In this document: positions 35,681-47,929 of the stretch, in pieces
Layout: each line of letters opens with the position of its first letter
Numbering within the stretch: position 1 is the stretch's first letter
Assembly: GCF_949628265.1 (NCBI RefSeq)
Contig: NC_088789.1
Location: forward strand, 8,548,886-8,612,885
Length of the DNA: 64,000 bases
Direction of reading: 5' to 3'
Origin: Cloeon dipterum
Lineage: Eukaryota; Arthropoda; Insecta; Ephemeroptera; Baetidae
Translations under genes and position numbers: made by a program
Notes under the pieces: generated by a model
The model's database searches: none
Seen by the model: only the letters and a program-made list of their open reading frames with translations
What the model was told of the DNA's origin: nothing

Positions 35681-35888
35681 GATTGGCCTCCCTGCTACTT
35701 CGTGGATAATGGGAGAGTGCAGAGGGAACGGCTCTCATGGAGCAGTCGCAGCGCTTAATTATGCAAAACAGTTTTACCCACAGAAATAGGGATCGATAAG
35801 GAGCATGCGACTCTGGCGACGCATTTGATATATCTTGCCATTTACTGATCAACTGTCGCAGAGGAGACACCCAAAAACTATCAGAGCA
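35681..35888 (+). promoter_or_regulatory. Promoter and 5' untranslated exon of channel 4
   Basis: GATTGGCCTCCCTGCT at 35681-35696 is identical to the channel 2 box, and GGGATCGAT, GCGACTCTGGCGACGC and CTGATCAACT follow in the same order as there. A donor GTGAGTAA begins at 35889; the likely acceptor GTGCAG ends at 37124, ten bases before the ATG, giving a 1.2-kb 5' UTR intron. Confidence 0.5.
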
Positions 35889-37133
35889 GTGAGTAACCAC
35901 CCCTTGATATATTTTGCTTTTCGATTGTTGCTCAATTCTTATAAACATTCAATGCACTGCTGACTCGAGGCCAACGTAATTAATAAGAATGATTATTATC
36001 ATTGTGTAAACCAAAACTGACCAAAAGATTTTCAACCGCCATTGGTGCTTTTTAAAAGGTCAGCTAACGATCAGAAGTTGATTTTCTGAATTTTCCAATC
36101 ATGGAGGCGAATTATTTCCACCTGTTTATTCAGAACAGTAGTAAAATAGTCGCAAATTAATATAACTTTCAAACTGAACGTTAAAAGATAGTCTGTTTTG
36201 AGTAAAATTCAGTGCCAAAGAGATCTTGTTTACTGATTTTTCTTTGAGAAGAAAAACCATTTTCCTTTACTTTTAGCCTATTTAATCCAGCCAATTGTTC
36301 CTTAATGGGCTGCATATCTGACCTAAAAAAGATTTAAGCTATTGGGACGGTCCAATAGAAGAACTAGAATATTGGGCGGAACGTTAATTTTGGATGTTTG
36401 ACTAAAGGTCACCTTGCGCCTGAACTTAGAAGACAAACTGTACCGCTCGACCGAAGTTCCTAGCGGGTTGCATAGATCTTAAAATAGTTTGACTCAACAA
36501 AAAAGATTATGATAGAAGTTCGTTGCTTGAGGAAATGTAATATAATATGCTCATGCGAAAATCTAATGAAAAACAAAAAAATTATAATATTTAATTGCAA
36601 CATTCAAGTATACATAGCTTTACATACCAACTAAAGAGAACGATGCTGAAGAGTCTATTGTTTGTGGAATTTAGCAACAGTTTATCTCTACGATGTGCAG
36701 AAACGAAATCGCAGGACCAACTAGCAGTTAAATTTCAGATTTAACCAAATTTATCGAAAAATGAAATGTTATATCGATGATTTTTTACTTGAATTCGATT
36801 GCTCTCGTCGCGATCTACCCAACGGTGTGCGAATCATGAGCTAAATTTCCTTTCTGGCGAAATCAATCATGAATTACAATAAAGAGACAGTGCTCACCGC
36901 TCAATTAGCTTGCACATTTCAGAGCAGAATTTCTCAGAAATTTGATCTCTTTCCCAATGTTGAGAGAGTATTTCAGATAAAGGCTAAATGGATTTTTCGC
37001 AATTTTTCTGTAAAGCTTTACTTTAAAAACAATAATCCTGGAAAATCTTAAACGTTCTAAACAATCAACTAATAATGATGAGACTCTGAACTTCACATTA
37101 ATTTAATTAGCGTATTTGGTGCAGGTTTCGAAA

Positions 37134-39990
37134 ATGGATGAAAACAAACTGAAACTGTTGCTGCTAAAGGACGCTAGATATGAATTCAGTCGCTTTTTGG
37201 ACACAGCTACTAACTTGGACGCTGGAAATCTCCTGCGTATAATATGCAGCACTGACAACATTAAGGTATGTTGAAATTAACCCTGTAGGAACCCCGCATA
37301 TCCTAGGCTTGGTTTTTATCAGCCACCAAATAGAGCAACATATTAATTTTGACGCTTAAAATTAAGAACTTAATTAAGATTTAATTAATTAAAAAGATAT
37401 TTCAAATCAATTTTAGGAGGACACTCGATGCGAGTTTGCCTCGAAATTATTGGAAAAGTACAACGCACATGAAGGAGAGAGTCCCTCCCCGGTATATTTA
37501 GCAGCGGAAAAAGGCCTGCTAAAACTGCTTGCAACTCTGATCAACCATCCCACGCACCCTGCCACCTCGGAGTTGTTCAACAGTTTAGGAGAGTCAGCCG
37601 TAAACGCTACCATTCGTGGGGCCGTTAGCAGAGCTAACAAAGATCCTTCAAGTGCGGAAGCTGCGTTAAAATGTGTGAAATTTCTTGCGGAGAAAAACTA
37701 CAGTTTGGGCGCCAGGGACAACGTTTTCAACAAATTCACACCCGTGCATTTGGCGGCCGTTAATGGACTGTGGGATCTGGTCCAGTTTTTCCTCGATCGT
37801 AAAGTCAATATTGATATAAGGATCGGAGACAAGACGGCCAGGGAATTAATCGAAGTCACTCACCCGGAGTGGATAAAGGATTACGTGGGGGACTCGGAAA
37901 AAGGCGAGGATGACCGCGATGAGATGGTTTCATCATTGAAATGCTCTAAGAGCAGAAACGACAAGGAGAAATTATTCAGTACCTGGCTCAAGGAGAACGA
38001 ATTGAACCTAAGGGTCAATGAATCCTGTAAAGGAGGGTACACCTTGCTGCAGTACGCAGTCATGCACAAATTGCCAGGGATGATCCAGGAGCTTATCAAG
38101 AGGAAGGCGGATCCAAACTCTGCTCTGTTGGACGCCCTTGAATCTGGAGAGGAATATTTTAACCTTCTGAGGGCATCTGACATGGAACTAAATTTACGAC
38201 AGAAGGTTCGGGGAAAACTGTTACACAACGTTTTGCATGTTGCCGTGCTCTCTTTGAACTACAGTATAAGAGTAATCGAAGATTTATTAGAAGAGGCAAA
38301 GTTTCAGCAAATTGACAGCGCCGCTTGGATTAATGAAAGAGACCACAATGGTTGCACTGCCTTGCACCTTGCAGCCAAACGCCATTTAAAGGACGCTGTG
38401 GCTCTACTGCTGCATCACAAAGCTAGCTTATTCATCAAGGACAATTTCGACCTTCCCGCTTTTTATTACATTCGACCTGAGCTGATCGAGGAACATCTCG
38501 ACGAACAGATTGAGCTAACTGAGCCATTAACGGCCAATTACGGAATAGTTTTCGATCTCGACTTCCTCCAAGCATACCCAGGAAGGAAAATTAAGTGTGA
38601 AGGGGAGGAACACAAAAACAACAAGGAGAGCTACCAGTCTGTGCCAAAAGAAGACGCAAAGTCTGAAATAATCGATGAATCCATACATCCAGAGATGGAG
38701 TCGCTAAAGATGATGTCTAAGTCACCAATTCACTGCCGCCTTCTTCAACACCCAGTAATTCGTGCCTTTTTGCAACTCAAATGGCAGCGCTTACACTGGT
38801 TCTATTGGTTCAACTGCATTTTCTACCTGATTTTTGCGATATCGTTTTTCGCATTCGTCTTCAGCATCAACCTAAAAGAACTCAACAATGAAAATAAACT
38901 AACCAACTCAAGCGACACAGGCAATGATGCAAGCCTCTATTATGCGCACCACCATCTGTTCCAAATAATCACCGCAGTGATGACCTTTTTCTTAACCTTG
39001 AGGGAGCTCTCACAGGCTCTGTTCCTCACGGAAAAATACTTTTTTAACTGGGAGAACTGGCTCGAGGTGGTCATCATCTTACTAACATTTTTGCTACTGA
39101 TCGCACCGTTCAGCAAAGCTCTCGCCTCCGCACTGTCGCTCCTCATCTGCTTGGAAATGTTTCTCTTGATGAGTCGGTATCCGCGACTCGCCAATTACAT
39201 CCACATGTTTCTCCAAGTGGCCCGAAATTTTGTTAAATTCTTATCATGGTACTTTTTGATGATTCTGGCGTTCGGATTCTCATTTTATATTATATTTCCG
39301 TTCTGCCACGTTGGAAAGGACTGCAAAACCTTTTTTAATACAGTTCCCACATCAATTTTCAAGACGGTTGTCATGATTTCTGGCGAGTTTGAATCTGGAG
39401 ATATTGAATTTGACCACGTTTCCGTCGCCAGCCACCTGATATTCATCGCATTTTTATTCTTAATTTCCATCGTTATGATCAACCTATTAAATGGATTAGC
39501 AGTCAGCGACACGCAGCAGATAAAAAACGACGCCGAGTTAATTTTTTGCAAATCTCAAACCAAATTTTTTGACGACATTGAATCTACCCTTTTGATGACC
39601 TATCGTGAAGGAGACCGGTGCCCTACATTCCTCAAGTCACTCGCTCGGTGGATGAGCAAGAAAATCATGTTGATTGACAACCTTCTGGCTGAAAGCAACA
39701 ATAAGGTGACTGTTTTACTGTACAAAAACAACGATGTGAAACCAGACGTTAGATTATTTGGAGGATACGACATTTTTAATTTGTGCGGCTGCAAAATGAT
39801 CCCATCCGGGCTTTGCACTATTTGTAATACATTTAATACGATTATAAGAGATGCACTTCAAGTAGTCAACAAAAACGAGGAGCGCAGAGAAGCTTTGCTT
39901 CAGTTTAAGAAGAATGAGGAACGCAAAGAAGACATTCCTGCACGCCTGCAGCGTCTTGAAGAGCTAATCCGCTACCAGCAAATGCGTTAA
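37134..39990 (+). CDS. Painless-like TRPA channel, copy 4
   Basis: Exon 37134-37265 (44 codons, ending TDNIK) joins in phase 0 to exon 37417-39990 for 901 aa. Ankyrin-type segments include FTPVHLAAVNGLWDLVQFFL and NGCTALHLAAKRHLKDAVAL. The painless motif LLQHPVIRAFLQLKWQRL precedes S1. The pore carries MISGEFESGDIEFDHVS and S6 ends NLLNGLAVSDTQQIK. Turret cysteines are encoded at 39304-39306 and 39322-39324 with only five residues between them. A NSS sequon and HHH precede S2. The tail has a coil ending EELIRYQQ. It is very similar to copy 2 from S2 to S6 even at the DNA level, which suggests recent duplication or gene conversion. Confidence 0.92.
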
Positions 39991-40159
39991 TAAGTCGTGC
40001 ACTAAAATGTGTATTAATCCAGTGCCTATAATAATTAAATATTTTATTTAGAATTTCCAATGAGGCTCGTGAGCGTTTAGGACATCAAATCCCTTCTTCG
40101 ACAACAAACAGAATAAGCGCCGAGCTTCCTTTGAAATAGAGCACACACGCATTTCGCGC

Positions 40160-40223
40160 CCGCCAAATCAAAATGATTTTCACCGCGGCTTCTGAATCCG
40201 AGGAGACCGGCAGGCGCAGCCGC
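40160..40223 (+). promoter_or_regulatory. Motif pair upstream of small CaaX gene C
   Basis: CCGCCAAATC at 40160-40169 and GGCGCAGCCGC at 40213-40223, 80-145 bp before the ATG. The spacing is larger than at genes A and B by about 15 bp. Confidence 0.5.
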
Positions 40224-40303
40224 GGCAACTCTTTCTGCTGGGTCCCTCCTCATCGGCAGTGTACAAACACAACCAAAAAAGGCCCTTCAAAAATCTAAAC
40301 ACC

Positions 40304-40927
40304 ATGTCCGAAAAGGAGAGAATTCAGATCTACCAGCGAGTGGGGACCAACAAACTGAAAGAATGGGCCGACGACACCGATGAACGTTTTATGAAGGATC
40401 TGGCCGAGAACAGCGACCTGAGCGATGCCTTCAGGTCCTTCTTGAGACAACGCAGCGGGGATATATCTGCAGAGGCGTGGGAGCTGCTCAGGCAAGGAGC
40501 TGTGGCAGAAAGTGCGGGCAAGCCTTTTACAGATATTCGCAACCAGGTGAAGCAGAAGTTCAACGGTGGCTGTGTTCGCATTCACGAGAGCCACTTGAAA
40601 GTTGAAGACTTAGATAAAGAATCAATGGGCTACCTTTTTGAAACTGTGACTAAAAATCTGAAGACTTCATTTCCAGAACAACCTTGCATAGCTGAATTTA
40701 GACCAGAAATCAGCAAATACGTTAAGGAAAATAAGCCGAAATCAGAGTCATTAAGGTATGAAACAGTTTTAAGATTTTATTAATGGTTAAGTTCGAGTGT
40801 AAATGATATTACTAACATATTTTTGGTGAATTTAAAAAGCATGTTTATAATAATTCATGTCCTCGCCTAACAATTTTTGTTTGTTTGTTGCAGGAAGCAT
40901 TTTACCCGAAGCTGCAGTTTATTTTAA
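40304..40927 (+). CDS. Small CaaX-ended protein C, tentative RGS/RH-like fold
   Basis: Exon 40304-40755 and exon 40894-40927 join (AG|G) to give 161 aa. ATG at 40304 is chosen because MSEKERIQIY aligns with the other two starts; the upstream GTG is not needed. The core LSDAFRSFLRQRSGD, EAWELLRQG, GGCVRI and QPCIAEFRPEISKY follows the helix order of an RGS or GRK-RH domain in a weak match. The 34-nt last exon gives KHFTRSCSLF and stop: basic residues followed by a CaaX box with X = Phe, which known prenyltransferases can accept. It lies 314 bp after channel 4. Gene C is closer to A than to B. Confidence 0.8.
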
Positions 40928-42560
40928 AACCCACAAGTAAGTTAAATGCTATAAAAAGTATGTTATACTGTGTCTCCCTATTAACGTTCATTGCAGGAGT
41001 GCAAAAAATACCTTTAAGAAACCTGCCCCACCACTTTTTTAAATCCCTAATAACAAATTGATATGATCTGTTGCAGAAGCGACGAATGAATTGGAGCTCG
41101 CATTTTCCACAAACCAAATGCCTGCCTGCAGAAAAACAAAACATATTTTTTTTTAAATTTAACAAACTTGCGCAGTTACAAAAAATGATCTTGAAGAGCT
41201 GTTGAATTAAATAAGCTCACATCAGTACTAGAAATCATAAACCAAACCTAATTATTTTACTGTATTACTATTTTAGTGTTGAATTTTTATATTTATCTCA
41301 AGATATTGTTAAAAAATGGGGATGGAGCCAGTAAAATACATTGATTGGGCTGTTTATTACTAAAATCTATGGTTTCTTATCTATATGTATGACATGCTCC
41401 GCGTTATGGCCATCAGAATAAAAGCCAGAAATCCCTGAATTTTAATGTTAACGGGAAATCACGATTTGAAAGATTCGACGTGGTAGACAAAGTGCGTAAT
41501 ACAGGAAGGCTTGAAAACATGCATTTGTTGTAGGGCATGCGCGGTATTGATCGGAGCCATGTAAATGTTCTGTATTCATTATTTGTATTAGTCTCCACTT
41601 CACAAGTTGTAAACGTTAAATCATAACATTTGCTTGCAGGAAACATTTGTATTTTTATAATTATATATGTCAATCTACGACGCAGACGTTCTGAAATGCA
41701 TTTAATGCAAAATATTCAGAGATTTGTTGATGAATTGTATGCTATGAAGTGTAACTTCAAATAATGTAAAATAAAAATAATAAAAATTAATATTATTTTC
41801 ACCGCGATTTTTTACTTGTGTGGGTTGATCACAATTAAATCAGTTGAAGATATATTTGAATTAAAATCTGCAACGGACCATTAAAAAATATAGATTTTGT
41901 ACACTAGCATTTTTTTAAATACAAGTAGTGCCTAAGCGCTCCTTACAGTATGGAAAGTTGTCATTAGAGATTTTAAACTTGGTCTGGCCCGTACAAAAAA
42001 TTAAAACATGAAATAAACTTGGGTCCTATACTTGGTTATGTTTACACGACTGGTGGTGCCTAATATGGGCTACACCAATACTACTCTTAATTTCACTCCG
42101 TTACTTTTTGAAGCAAGCTGACGATACTCTTGTAAGGAGAGAGTAAATTTAGTTTCAAAATATCAGGAAAAACAAAAGCGTACGTTTCGTGATTGAAAAA
42201 ATTCAACGCAATTAATGGTTAAAACTTAGATTTGAAATCTCGCAGTCGCAATATTTAATATTTTGGAAGTTTGTGCGTATATTGATTAACACAAATCTGG
42301 CACGGTGCCAATCGATTTTGGCGCATTTCAATCAAGCGAGAGGGGGAGCAATTTATTTAAAACAGTCTTTTGTGTTTGATGTGATTGTCCACGCGAGTTG
42401 GTTGGCGTTAATCAAAAAAGGCAGTCGATGAAACTCGCATTAAGTGATTAGCCGGTGATGCGGCACGCTCGCTTGCGCCCCTCTCTATCTATGCCCACTA
42501 GTTGCCAACAAAGCCACCCTCCCTGTCTCTGGCATTCATTGTTTGAGCTGGACACGGGGC
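40928..42560. other. Intergenic, no gene seen
   Basis: AT-rich DNA. A region at 42480-42535 (CCACCCTCCCTGTCTC) looks like a degraded version of the promoter box of channels 2-4. No open frame with recognisable content. Confidence 0.55.
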
Positions 42561-42726
42561 GCATATGCAACACACACACACTACGGCGTGGATCAGAATA
42601 CAGAAAGCAAAGGGATCAATACAGCTAGCCGCTCTGCTCACTCGCTATAACTTCTATTATTTTCGTCATCCGCGCCCACTGCTATCAGTCGCCAAGTAGG
42701 ATTCGCCCCGGAAGCACCAAAATAAG
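42561..42726 (+). promoter_or_regulatory. Probable 5' untranslated exon of channel 5
   Basis: GC-richer sequence with a short CA repeat ends at donor GTAAGC (42727). The acceptor TTTTAG ends at 43273, 33 bases before the ATG, implying a 547-nt 5' UTR intron as in the neighbouring copies. The promoter box is only weakly kept. Confidence 0.4.
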
Positions 42727-43306
42727 GTAAGCTAACGCCTTGCTTGATTCGAAATATTCCCGCAGTATTGCAATTATAATGGAAATATACAATCAAGTAA
42801 TGAAGCCGCAGCACGTGACGTGAACACTTGAACATACGAAAAAGCGAAACGTTTCCCTATTTTCACTCGTTCATTCGAGAAAACTGTATTTCATTTTTTT
42901 TATCATATAGCAGCTATAATTCATTGATTTAGAGGTATAATCAAATAGCAAATCATTATAAATCGTTAAATCAAGTCAAGAGATTTTAAGTGTCCCGTCA
43001 CAACCATCAGCGTCAGTGCCGTCAGTCCATTCCTCCATCTACATATTTAAACTTTTACAAAAAATTAAAGCATCGATCTTTTGAGTAAACAGAAAAATAA
43101 ATTTGAGCTGAAGTAAATATTACAAGACCTTTGGTTCCAATATCCAAATATGCTAACGATTATTGTGTTTCAAAAGATCGTACACGAAAGTGTTATGTTT
43201 TGTGTACACATTGTATAGAAATTAGTTGTATTTTGTGTAAAGGAATTTGAACTCCATACCATTCTGATTTTAGGAATCAGTTGAGGAGGATATTTAATAA
43301 GATTAA

Positions 43307-46300
43307 ATGTCGCTGGTCTCTCACTGCGTGGACACCTTTATCATGGATCAGAAGATCTCGGAACTGATAGACAAAACGTTGCGAGCGGACCGAGGAATCG
43401 TTGACTTTCGCAAAATTGTCAACTCCGATGCGAAATTGGACCCAGCAGAAGTTCTCTTTAAAATTTGCAATGCGGACACCATAAAGGTATATAGCGAGCT
43501 ATGGTATATAGATTGAAATGTTTATATTTGTTGTGAATTTTTATAATTTTGAAATAAGGAAGAAGAGGTTTTATTACATAATATTAAGGAGATATGAATG
43601 CTTTACAGTTTAGTAGAAATAGAAGAACATCCAGTATTTCAAACGAAAAAATTGAAGCTTTTTCAAACGACACTTATTGTTATCTTTTTGTGAGTTTATA
43701 TCTGATTTAAAAAATAAATTATAAAACTCTTTTTCTAATCAATATCCTTTGCATGGAACTGGCACGACAAAATTAATAAGTAATAACTTAATTCCTCCAC
43801 ATCAAAAGTTTCGCGTACTGTGCTATTTTTTTTGTTGAAATTGCAATTTTTGCAGGAGGAAAAACGATGTCTGTTCGCAAAAACGTTGCTCTACAAGTAT
43901 TCGCCAGATGAAAGACACACTGTGACCATGGCCTACCCCATTCACCTGGTAGCGAAGAAAGGCCACTACATGCTTTTAGCCGAGTTGCTGCACCACCCTG
44001 ACCACCCAGCAAATCCCCACGCTCTCACTGGCCACGGCGAGACAGCAATTCACAGTGCTGTGCGAGGAGCAGCAGAGAGAAAATCGATCTGTGATGACCT
44101 CGAGTACTCGGAGCACATGGCATACAAGTGCATCCAGGTGCTGCTGGAAAAAAACTGCGATCCACACGTCAGGGACAATATTTCAGACAAATTCACGGCC
44201 GTCCACCTGGCGGCCAAGCACAAATTGTGGAAAATCGTGGATTTGCTCCTGAGCCAGAACGTTAACGTTGAAGTAGCGATTGGAGGCGACACGGCCAGGG
44301 ATTTGATTAAGGTAATTTACCCTGAGTGGATGGAGTGCTATGAAGGGTGCTCAGACAAGGACCAAGACTGCAGGGATAGTTTGGTGTCCGCCTTGGAGAG
44401 CTCCAACAAGAGTGTGGATGAAAAGGAGCAGTTCTTCAACAACTGGCTGGAAAGTAATGCGCTGAATCTCAATGTCAATGAGCCTTTCAAAGGCAGATAC
44501 ACCTTACTGGAATGCGCGATAAGAAATACGTTGCTTGAAGTGACACGGTGTCTGATTGAGAAAAAAGCTGACCCGAATCCCGCTATTTTCACCGCCCTTG
44601 CAGCAGGAGAAAAGTACTTCGACCTTCTGAAAACATCCGAGACCAAACTGAACCTGACAAAAATTGTTCAGGGTAAATGCATGCATACTGTCCTCCACAA
44701 GGCAGTGCTTGCGAAAAGCCCCAGCGTGAATATTGTAAAATACCTTCTTGAGGAGGGTGAGCTCGGAATGAATTTCTTTCCCGAGTGGGTCAATGCCCGG
44801 GACTACAAGGGTTGGACTGCCCTGCATTATGCCGCTAAACGGCACCTGAGCGACGTGGTAGCAATATTGCTGCAGTTCAAGGCGAACATGTTTATTTCCG
44901 ACTCTTTCGGCCAGCCCGCCTTTTTACACATGCGACCCGAGCAAATTGAAGAGCACCTGAACGAGCAAGTGCGCCTGACAGATGCGTCCCTGATGGATGA
45001 CGACTACGGCGTAATATTCGACTTCAATGTTCTTGCCATCCCTCGGAGTTTGGACGGTCCAGATGACAGCAAAAGTAAAAACAGTAAGGACGTTCATGTT
45101 ACTGTGACAAGCGATGAGAAAAGCGAGGAAATCACTTATTATCCTGAGGTAGAGCCATTGAGGATTATGGCCGATTCACCAAACCACAAGCACTTGCTGC
45201 AGCACCCTCTTATCAGGGCCTTTCTGCGGCTCAAGTGGCACCGACTCTATTGGTTTTATTGGTTGAATTGCGGATTTTTCCTTTTCTTCACTTTGTCTTT
45301 CTTTCTCTTCGTTTTGAGCATTGACTTCAAAAGCATCAATAGCGACGGCGAATTCATTCGCGATGAAGATAACTCGTCTAACAAAAGCATCCCCAGCAAT
45401 GGATTCCTTTACAAGCACCACAATCTGTTTTGGGCAGTAACGTGGCTCCTTACCGGTTGTCTGGCCTTAAGGGAAATTTTGCAACTGACATTCCTTACGA
45501 AAAACTACATATACAAGTTGGAAAATTGGATGGAGATGGCATTGATTGCCCTGACATTTTGGCTCCTGACATCACCTTTAAACAAAGCCCTCGCCTCTTT
45601 TCTGGCCCTTCTTGTGTCCATGGAAATGGTCCACCTGATGAGTCGTCACCCGAGGCTTTCCACTTACATCAACATGTTTATACAAGTGGCTCGTAATTTC
45701 ATTAAGTTCCTGCTCTGGTACTTTTTCCTCATAGTTGCGTTTGGCTTGTCGTTCTACATAATTTTCCCCATGTGCCGCGGAGAAGAGTGCAAATCCTTCT
45801 TCAACACTATCCCCTACTCGATTTTCAAGACAATAGTCATGATATCTGGCGAGTACGAGTCCGGCGATCTCGAGTTCGACCACGTTTCCATCGCAAGCCA
45901 TGTCATTTTCATCGCATTTCTGTTCTTTATTTCGATCGTAATGGTCAATCTTCTCAATGGATTAGCCGTCAGCGACACGCAGCAGATAAAAAACGAAGCC
46001 GAGACCATTTTCTGTGTGTCGCAGGCTAAATTTTTCGCTGAAATAGAGACGACCCTATTGGTGTCCTGCGGAAGCGAAAAGTCCTGCCCGTCATTTTGCA
46101 GATCGTTTGCGAGAACGATGGGTGAAAAAATTCTGCTGCTGGACAACCTGCTTGCCGAGCACGACAACAAAATCACCGTGTACCTCAACAAGCAAAACGA
46201 AGTGAAACCTAACTTGACTTTCTGCGTGGACGACAACTGTTGTTGTGGCTGGATGGCACTGCCATACTGCTTACGAAAGATTTGCAGCTCCTTCAACTCG

Positions 46301-46429
46301 ATTGTTAGCGATGCCTTACAAGTGGCAAATAAGTCTAATGAATTTGATAGAATCGACCAAATACTGGCGAGTTTAATCCGTTTGGAAAAATTGTATGAAA
46401 GCGAGAAAAGCTTCGTTAAGGTTGCGTAG
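43307..46429 (+). CDS. Painless-like TRPA channel, copy 5
   Basis: Exon 43307-43486 (60 codons, ending ADTIK) joins in phase 0 to exon 43856-46429 for 917 aa. A second in-frame Met thirteen codons in aligns better with copies 2 and 4, so either start is possible. Ankyrin segments include FTAVHLAAKHKLWKIVDLLL and GWTALHYAAKRHLSDVVAIL. The pre-S1 motif is LLQHPLIRAFLRLKWHRL, shared with copy 6. The pore has MISGEYESGDLEFDHVS and S6 ends NLLNGLAVSDTQQIK. Turret cysteines are at 45773-45775 and 45788-45790, only four residues apart. The S1-S2 loop has NSS and NKS sequons and HH rather than HHH. The cytosolic tail carries NCCCGW. The coil at the end (LIRLEKLYESEKS) differs from copies 2-4. With copy 6 it forms a second subgroup without a following CaaX gene. 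Confidence 0.92.
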
Positions 46430-47584
46430 ATGTTTTGTGTGATACACACCGATGTAAGAATTATTAATTGATATTTTAAATTTGTTGGAAGTGCACGATG
46501 GATTTAGAAAAATGTAAAATATGAGGGTGTGATATTCAAAGCAGATTATAGCATTCCCTTATTAATTGGATAGAGAGCAAATTATAATAAGACAGAAAAT
46601 TTGATTATTTATTTTTATTATTTTATTTTTAAAGTTTTCTTTATTTAGTACCAAATCCAGCACATAAAAGTATGAATATAAAAAATTTGATGCATTTCAA
46701 AGGCTTTAATTCCATCCAAATATAGTCAAAATTGCGAAATTTGCAGTTTTACGAACTCTATTTTAACATGCTGGCCACAGCGTAAAAACTCACAAGATTC
46801 AGTACACTGCTTCACGAGATATTTTATTTTAAAAAGGGTGTGACGCATTTATAATTTAAGCTCTTAAAAATACTTTTGGGAATACAAAACGGATAATTGC
46901 ATTTATTATTACTCCAAGTATTGTGCTGCATGTTTTCTAACTAGCGTGGAGTACACTATATGTGAAAATTGAGAATATAAGAATATTTTAAAACAGATCA
47001 ATAAAGTACCATGACAAAATTGAGTACCTTCTATTAATCAATCACGGCAAGATTATTAATATGTTGATCAAGTAAACAATTTAATATTATTGACACTGGT
47101 TTGCAGCTACATGATGGATATAATACGCTGATCATATCGTAGCATTTCTAAAAAAAAATGGTTTAGCTGGAAAATAAAGTTAACTCCTGCAAAGTTCAAG
47201 AATCTGGAAAATGTTTGGGAGTCGATTGCGGGCTGCGTGCACACAGCACAATGACGAGTCCATTTGGATTTGGGAGTATTGCGAAAGCAGTCTTCAGTCA
47301 CTACTTTCCAGCACCTTTGAAGCAAGTGTGAACAAATTACACGGGAGAGATGTCCAACGTTTCAACAAACAGCCCCCGTGGACTCTTAAAAAGGATCGAG
47401 AGCACACCCCATTCGCAAGCGCTTTCATTTGGCACACATAAATGGCTCGTTGCGAACATTGGCTAAAGCAGGGTTGCTTTACTCACTTTGAGTAACTAAC
47501 GCCCCATTGAGTAGGCTATATTAGACTTTTCTATTTATTCATAAGACCTTTTACTGCTAGAAGTCGTACTAGGGGTACGCGCAA
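46430..47584. other. Intergenic, no gene seen
   Basis: AT-rich DNA. I looked for a fourth copy of the small CaaX gene or its promoter motifs and found none. Confidence 0.6.
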
Positions 47585-47590
47585 TATAAA
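47585..47590 (+). promoter_or_regulatory. TATA box of the candidate microprotein gene
   Basis: TATAAA 85 bp upstream of the ATG at 47670. This spacing would leave a 5' UTR of about 55 nt. Confidence 0.45.
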
Positions 47591-47669
47591 GCAGATGGAA
47601 ATGCAACTGAATGTACTAGTACAGCAAACGTTGTAGAACTGAGCACATCTCGCACACTCATCCTTCAAC

Positions 47670-47929
47670 ATGTATACTAATCATGGTAAGCATCGTAAAT
47701 GATTTCGCCACGAAATAGTTTTAATTATGCTATCAATTTATTGGCAGCTTCTTCCCCTTCAAGCAAAAAGGACGAGCGTAAAGCCAAGATTGTGTGGCCA
47801 GACTTTTGCAACGCCTCAAGAAAGTCAAGCAAATGCGACACCAGCAAGAAAGAGGCAATAATTTTTGTGCTTGTCAACGCTTCTGTGGTTGCCAGTAACA
47901 TTATTATTCTGGCAATCATCCTGTTTTAA
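47670..47929 (+). CDS. Candidate 65-aa tail-anchored microprotein
   Basis: Exon 47670-47685 (ATG, MYTNH plus one base) has a good donor GTAAGC; a 62-nt intron ends TTGGCAG, and exon 47748-47929 continues in frame. The predicted protein has a cytosolic part rich in Ser, Lys and Cys (SSPSSKKDERKAKIVWPDF, then NASRKSSKCDTSKKE) and a C-terminal hydrophobic stretch of about 24 residues that runs to the last residue before the stop. That is the layout of a tail-anchored membrane protein. A TATA box lies at a sensible distance. I do not recognise a family. It is too small to be certain; expression data would decide. It sits between channels 5 and 6, in the place where the other channels have a CaaX gene. 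Confidence 0.45.

Noticed and set aside
45814-46449. 211-codon frame antisense to channel 5 (and a similar one at 52933-53532 antisense to channel 6)
   Set aside because: Same position opposite the same coding region in several copies; a shadow of the conserved sense codons.
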